Positions 59,416-64,000 of a stretch of 64,000 nt of DNA are shown one piece after another; within the stretch, counting starts at the first letter, position 1; every line of letters begins with the position of its first letter. The notes beneath the pieces are model-generated. The model had not been told where the DNA came from, made no database searches, and saw only the letters and a list, made by a program, of their open reading frames with translations. The position numbers were made by a program, and so were the translations under genes. Origin of the DNA: Lasiosphaeris hirsuta (Eukaryota; Ascomycota; Sordariomycetes; Sordariales; Lasiosphaeriaceae); contig JAUKUA010000001.1 in the NCBI GenBank assembly GCA_030549175.1, positions 4,650,001 through 4,714,000 on the forward strand, given 5' to 3'.

Positions 59416-59470
59416 TCAAAAAGACGGTTGTGGTAGTGCACCGTGACGCTCTCTGTATTAAATAAATATA
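59416..59470 (-). repeat. Right terminal inverted repeat
   Basis: Inverted counterpart of 56149-56203, with a few substitutions and a 2-bp indel next to GAGAGCG. Confidence 0.75.
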
Positions 59471-59985
59471 TCATAATTATACAATAAGTATCTACGTTAT
59501 AAGTAGCGACGTACGGTAATTTTTCGTAATATAAGATAAGCTATATAAATTATCGCAGGGTAGATTATGTAATGTTAGTAGCTTTTAAGCGGGGTCGGGT
59601 GTCAGGCCGGCGTTGTTCCTTTGTGTAGCTCTAATTCGCGTAATTCGATGCGGCGCGCTTGGGGTTGGACCTGGACCTCGAACACCACGACCAACCCAAC
59701 CATGGCGATAGCTCGATGCGCTGCCTGCCAGGCGCAAGGCAGCTTTTGGTTTTCTTCACTTAAGGCTTAGTCTAATGGGCTTCTCTACGATTATTGCTAC
59801 GGCCTTGTTTCCTTCCTCTTTGCCCGCAAGCATATCTGCTTGCGGATCTGCATCGCAAATCTGCATTGCGCAGAACGCGTCGCGCTCAGGTCTCGTCGTC
59901 CCTTGTCGACGTGCTCGTGGGCTTTTGGAGCTTCACGCCTCGTTTTCCTTGAAGCCTAAACTGACGCAAACCTCGCGCTCGCGCC
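59471..59985. other. AT-rich flank then promoter of the chromodomain gene
   Basis: 59471-59590 is clearly AT-rich and TA-rich compared with its surroundings, possibly RIP-affected. The rest is ordinary upstream sequence. Confidence 0.45.
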
Positions 59986-61719
59986 ATGATGGCAAATAAA
60001 AATATCACCACCCGTCACAAGACGGCAATAGAGATTCCTCTCCCCTCGATCAAGCGATACGTCCCCGGCTCAGGCCCTCCTCCCAGAATCTCGCTTGCCC
60101 CGCCGCACGACTCGACCGCATACATCATCAACCAGTTCATCATCCCCCCCGAAAAAGACACGACAGCAATCACGCGGCGCGTGCTTCACTACCACATTGG
60201 CTTCACCGATATTCCTGCCGCCAAACTACTCATTCCTGCCAACAGGGTCCTGGACTATGTCTCCCCTCGGGAACTCGAGGACTGGGAGTATAGCTTCTTT
60301 GAGTGGAGGGAGGAAGAGAAGGCTCGTCTGGCACTGGAGAAGAAATCGGGTTCTGTCGTGAAGGGCCCAGGTCGTCCTGGAGCACCGTCCAAGAAACACC
60401 TTGGCACACTAACGCCCGCCCCTATCGCTGCAAGAGAAGATGCCCTTATACTGCCGAAGCACATAGTTGGCCCGTCGCTGTCGACACCGCGGAAAAGGAA
60501 GTCTGAGAGAATGTTGGATGACGAGGATGACGAAGAGACAAGCAACATGGAATCGGACGATGCGGCTATCCGCCGCCAGCTACGCCGCGAGGGCGAGAGC
60601 ACAGGGCTTGAGCATGACACAGACGTCGATATCGACACGGATTCAGTGGATCAGGTGTTCTTGTCTTATAGCACGTCGGCCGTCGAGGACTCGTCCCGAG
60701 CCAGCAGCTCAGTACCAATCCCGAAGGAGCCCCCGCGACAGTCCATCTTTAGCACTTCAACATTGATTCGCGGCAACGGAACCCCCGTCAAAACTGCTCC
60801 TGTGCCTGCCTCGTCGAGCATTTCGTCCGCCCCAATCATACCCCACCTACCCTGGGCCCAGGTAGTAGGACTGCAACGTCCGTCCGAGAGTCCTCACAGC
60901 ACAACCAGTCAAAATGGCCATATTTCACGTGGTGGTTCTGCGGCCAGAATACAGGCCAACGCGCATTTGCCCATATCCCAAAACCAGACACGCCAATCAA
61001 AGCTATCCTTCACAAGCTTTAGCCCCGCGGCAGTGTCGATGCCAAAACCACAGCCTACCTTGGTACCTTCCATACGTCAATCCACAACCCCGATACCAAT
61101 ACCCACCGTTCCAGCGGCCTACTCCGGTCCTGCTTTGGGCTCGTCTGCTAGCAGGCGAAAGCAAAGCTCAAGCAAAGGCCAGGTCGAGGAGAAGCCCAAG
61201 GAAAGGAAAGAAAGGAAGGAAAAGAAGGCAAAGCACGATAAGAAACAGGACAAAATTCTCGATACCACGGGACCGGAGGATGAGGATGACGAAGAGCTGC
61301 CAGATAATGTCTGGGTTGTCAAGGAGTTGCTCGATGACCAGTACTCCTACGAAAATGGGGCAAGGGTGCATAAGTACTTGGTCAACTGGGAAGGAAACTG
61401 GCCACCAGACCAGAACCCAACTTGGGAGCCGGCGGAGAATATCCAAGACGATAACCTCATCGCCGAGTACCGGCGGAGGAAGAAGGCAGGGCTGCTGAAA
61501 CCGGACAAGTCTCAGAAAACCCTGCACTCATTTGTTTCAAGGACTCCATATGCCAACGTAGCCGAGGCCTTTGAGGGTGAGATTGGTGGGCACGCGAATC
61601 ACGCGACAGGTGGTGTAGAAAGCGACTTGGATGATTCTGATGGCGAACTGCGCGTCATTGGTGGTACCCGCGGCAAAGAGCCCACGAAGAACGGCAGTTT
61701 CAAATCGCCCAAGTTTTAG
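59986..61719 (+). CDS. Chromodomain protein (CDP-2-like?)
   Basis: Nuclear protein of 577 residues with one chromodomain near the C-terminus (about residues 442-500). It runs from VWVVKELLDDQ through KYLVNWEGNW and NPTWEPAENI to LIAEYRRRKKAG, with the aromatic cage positions (W/Y, W, W) present. That predicts binding to methylated histone lysine. The N-terminal 120 residues form a folded-looking region (ITRRVLHYHIGFTDIPAAKL), followed by an acidic run DDEDDEET and a long Ser/Pro-rich linker. A lysine-rich stretch (KERKERKEKKAKHDKK) precedes the chromodomain. By layout it could be the orthologue of Neurospora CDP-2 of the HP1-deacetylase (HCHC) complex. That is a guess from memory, not a match. 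Intronless as modelled. Confidence 0.75.
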   Translation: MMANKNITTRHKTAIEIPLPSIKRYVPGSGPPPRISLAPPHDSTAYIINQFIIPPEKDTTAITRRVLHYHIGFTDIPAAKLLIPANRVLDYVSPRELEDWEYSFFEWREEEKARLALEKKSGSVVKGPGRPGAPSKKHLGTLTPAPIAAREDALILPKHIVGPSLSTPRKRKSERMLDDEDDEETSNMESDDAAIRRQLRREGESTGLEHDTDVDIDTDSVDQVFLSYSTSAVEDSSRASSSVPIPKEPPRQSIFSTSTLIRGNGTPVKTAPVPASSSISSAPIIPHLPWAQVVGLQRPSESPHSTTSQNGHISRGGSAARIQANAHLPISQNQTRQSKLSFTSFSPAAVSMPKPQPTLVPSIRQSTTPIPIPTVPAAYSGPALGSSASRRKQSSSKGQVEEKPKERKERKEKKAKHDKKQDKILDTTGPEDEDDEELPDNVWVVKELLDDQYSYENGARVHKYLVNWEGNWPPDQNPTWEPAENIQDDNLIAEYRRRKKAGLLKPDKSQKTLHSFVSRTPYANVAEAFEGEIGGHANHATGGVESDLDDSDGELRVIGGTRGKEPTKNGSFKSPKF

Positions 61720-64000
61720 TATTTGACGCGAAGCCGACCGAGTGCACGAGTCTGAGAGGCCCCGTCTGAGCCGGCTGAGAAATATTCATCACCTCACAAT
61801 GAAGAATAAGCGATGACAGTTTTGACGCTGCATATACGCTGCCGAACTGCTCCGCCGGGGAAGTCTACAGCATCGGACCCTCGGATGAACGTTGGGTGAA
61901 TTTACGATTTACTCGCTGTCTCTGGGCAACACATGGGCTCAAGTGATAGCACGTAGCTTGGAGATTAGTCACGTCTAGTCAACCCTTGGACCAAAGCCAC
62001 AAGTTCGGGAGGGGAGCTCGAACAACGTCCCCCTATGCTGGCAGGATGGATTGATTCTAAGCTGCAAGTATGGATAGGAATAGCAAACACAAGCAACACC
62101 ACAGTTGGCTTGCCACAGCGGCTCAGCTACACTAATACGGCGCAGTATTGCTGTTCTTTCGAGCCTCGTGAACGTCCGTCGATTCAACCGTGGTCATCTT
62201 CAATTAAGTGAAATCGAGAGGTCGTCATTCAAACAAGGGTTGCCGGCAAAACGGTGAACAGTCTTGCGCTTGCTTTTCTTATCCAGAAATATTCTCGCCT
62301 CGACCGCCTTCAAGTAGGATACTAGACAGCCTTGTCATGAGGAGTGCGTCTCCCGACATCGACCCCAGTACTTGACAATGGAAAAACTTTGGAATGGGGT
62401 CACTTGTGTTAAGGATATGTGTATGCACATACATGCTGCCAATTCGGACATTAAAAAGACGGAAAGAAAACAGCCACGATAAGACGTGTAGGGGTTAAGC
62501 CGACGGGTATGGTTGGCTAGACTCTGTAGGAAAGGTGGAACGACACCTGACGAACCTTATCATGATTTAGCCTACTTACTCTGACAGCAGTGCCCGTATG
62601 TATACCTATCATGTACTACCAATCTATCATGCCGAAACGGAGGCATTCGAAACATATATTATATCCCACCATGCACACCGCCGGAACAAGACTGCCTGAC
62701 GTCAACGTACCCAACCAAAACTTATGATGGATCATGGCTAGGATTCAACATCCCGTTGGCCATACTTATAATTCGAATCATCTCCTAATCTAATATCTAT
62801 ATAAGAAGCGCTCCGCTTGCTACCTGAAGGTGGTTAAATGACTTCTAATTGACAAGTACCTTGATGTGAACGCCCTTATTTCGTCAGTTTTCAAGGCCGG
62901 GTTTAGCATTGGGATAACTAGCAACAACGGCATTTGACTCGGCTTGCAGAATTGAAATGCTTCTTGGGCGGAATCCATGACAATCAGATTGCATCTTCAA
63001 ACAAAGCAACAAACACTACCGAAATCGTTGCTGCGCTCTCCCTGAACTTTCTTACCCACCAACCGACGGTTGTCCATGACCAACTCTGGACAAAAATCGA
63101 CGCTCTTGTTGACCGAGGATAAAATCAAAAACTTCCACCAACCTCAGCTGCAGCCCGCTAGCACCATAGGATAGTGTGTACGACCCCCACTGGGCCAGCT
63201 TAGAGGTAGCACGAGACCGCCGCCACGCGGACACAGGGACTTTGAGCCAAAACTCGGAACGGCAGCTTTGCTGGTCACTTGATCGCTCGATCGCCTTATC
63301 CCACGGGGCGGTCATGGGGGGCACCCGGCCTGTCTTTGTGGAATGTGTCTTGAGATGGACTAGTGCTGTGCATCAGGGGTGAGCCAAGAAGGACTTTGCT
63401 GGCGGCTTTGCCTGCGTTGGGAAGGCACTTCGTGGGGCTGCTCTGGTCCACATCATCACGATCCAAGCAAAGGTTCTGACAGCGTAGCCCGGCCGCGTGG
63501 GGGGAGGCATACCCCGTCATATGGTCGCACGCACCATGTCCGCCCACCAACGTGAGAGACTTGGCCCGGAGGGTGAAGTGGGAGGGCGGTGAGGTACCGG
63601 GTGAAGCCACGGGGGTGGACAGAGGGCAGCAGCCAGGAAAAACCCAGAGATGTCACTGTGTTGCGTTCTGCGTCGGTTGGGAAAGGTGATATCTTGATCA
63701 AGGGGTGAAGTCATGGCCAATTGAGCGGAACACAACCGCGACCCACAGGCCTTGGAGGCGGTGTGCGTGTATCCTTTGGCACCCGACACAGATTGAGAGA
63801 CACCCCAGGGTTCTTCTTGTCTGCAAGGCAAACAAGGCAACCGAGGCAAACAAGGCAGCGCCCGAGAGAGCAGCGCCCGAGAGAGGAGCCATCCCCCACG
63901 CTTTGCTTCGGTTCCCGGCTTGGTGGTATGTGGAACTTGTGCAAGGCTCGCGAGTATTTGCCTGTCTTTTTGCCTTACTACGACACGTCCGTGGTGTAGA
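61720..64000. other. Gene-free stretch to the window end
   Basis: No supported ORF on either strand. Frames are short and overlapping. It probably includes the 3' UTR of the chromodomain gene and the flank of a gene beyond the window. Confidence 0.45.
63825..63884. repeat. Two short tandem duplications
   Basis: AGGCAAACAAGGCA occurs at 63826 and 63844. GCAGCGCCCGAGAGA is tandemly repeated at 63855-63869 and 63870-63884. Confidence 0.85.

Larger units (their letters stand above)
56160..59460. mobile_element. TIR-bounded element (~3.3 kb) containing two LINE copies
   Basis: Inverted repeats of about 50 bp face each other at 56149-56203 and 59416-59470. Their shared core includes TCACGG, GCACTACCACAACCGTCTTT and ACTAC. 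TA dinucleotides abut GAGAGCG at both ends, hinting at a Tc1/mariner-pogo type. No transposase frame is seen inside. Only short left (56204-56250) and right (about 59140-59416) flanks are not LINE, so the host element was probably a short non-autonomous one that LINEs invaded (inference). Confidence 0.6.

Overview
The window looks like chromosomal DNA of a filamentous ascomycete (Pezizomycotina, most likely a Sordariomycete). This rests on short introns (mostly 45-75 nt, GT-AG with CTAAC/CTAAT-like branch sites), moderately high GC in genes, a HET-NACHT-WD40 gene, fungal families such as PAM17 and the regulatory trehalose-synthase subunit, and long G or C homopolymers. The order or family is inference only. 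I rebuilt exon structures by joining reading frames at splice sites and by expected family sequence; no alignment was run.

Layout. 1-1911: 3' part of an MFS sugar transporter. 4133-5359: homocysteine S-methyltransferase. 6381-7174: decayed membrane-protein gene. 8135-11251: a HET-NACHT-WD40 (NLR-like incompatibility) gene interrupted by one in-frame TGA and followed immediately by a 127-bp TA-flanked MITE. 12615-15512: intronless bacterial-type Mg2+ P-type ATPase, convergent with a HAK/KUP K+ transporter (15955-18681). 20281-21881: branched-chain aminotransferase. 23244-26259: trehalose-synthase complex regulatory subunit. 26260-32040: a 5.8-kb stretch with no gene I can support. 32041-33964: Notchless/Rsa4 ribosome-assembly factor. 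34646-36455: GH47 alpha-mannosidase. 37007-38396: aspartic-protease-like pseudogene. 38506-40569: vacuolar-type Ca2+/H+ exchanger. 43072-45119: unknown protein with a helical C-terminus. 47059-48740: SENP8/Ulp-type C48 peptidase. 49119-49856: Slx9-like protein. 50367-51885: Uba4. 52236-53127: Pam17. 53341-59470: accessory island with repeated leader sequences, an HNH-domain pseudogene, and a TIR-bounded element carrying two 5'-truncated LINE copies. 59986-61719: chromodomain protein.

Most single-copy genes are housekeeping genes: amino-acid, trehalose and ion metabolism, ribosome assembly, protein import, N-glycan trimming, and ubiquitin-like modifiers. Three ion transporters (Mg2+, K+, Ca2+) lie within 28 kb, but nothing shows that they are co-regulated. 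Novelty is concentrated in two accessory zones: 8.1-12.2 kb (NLR plus MITE plus ORF remnant) and 53.3-59.5 kb (nested transposons). The two LINE copies encode a fungal Zn2Cys6-type cysteine cluster between the post-RT region and a C-terminal zinc-knuckle-like motif, an arrangement I do not recognise from described fungal LINEs. No rRNA, tRNA or CRISPR array was recognised.
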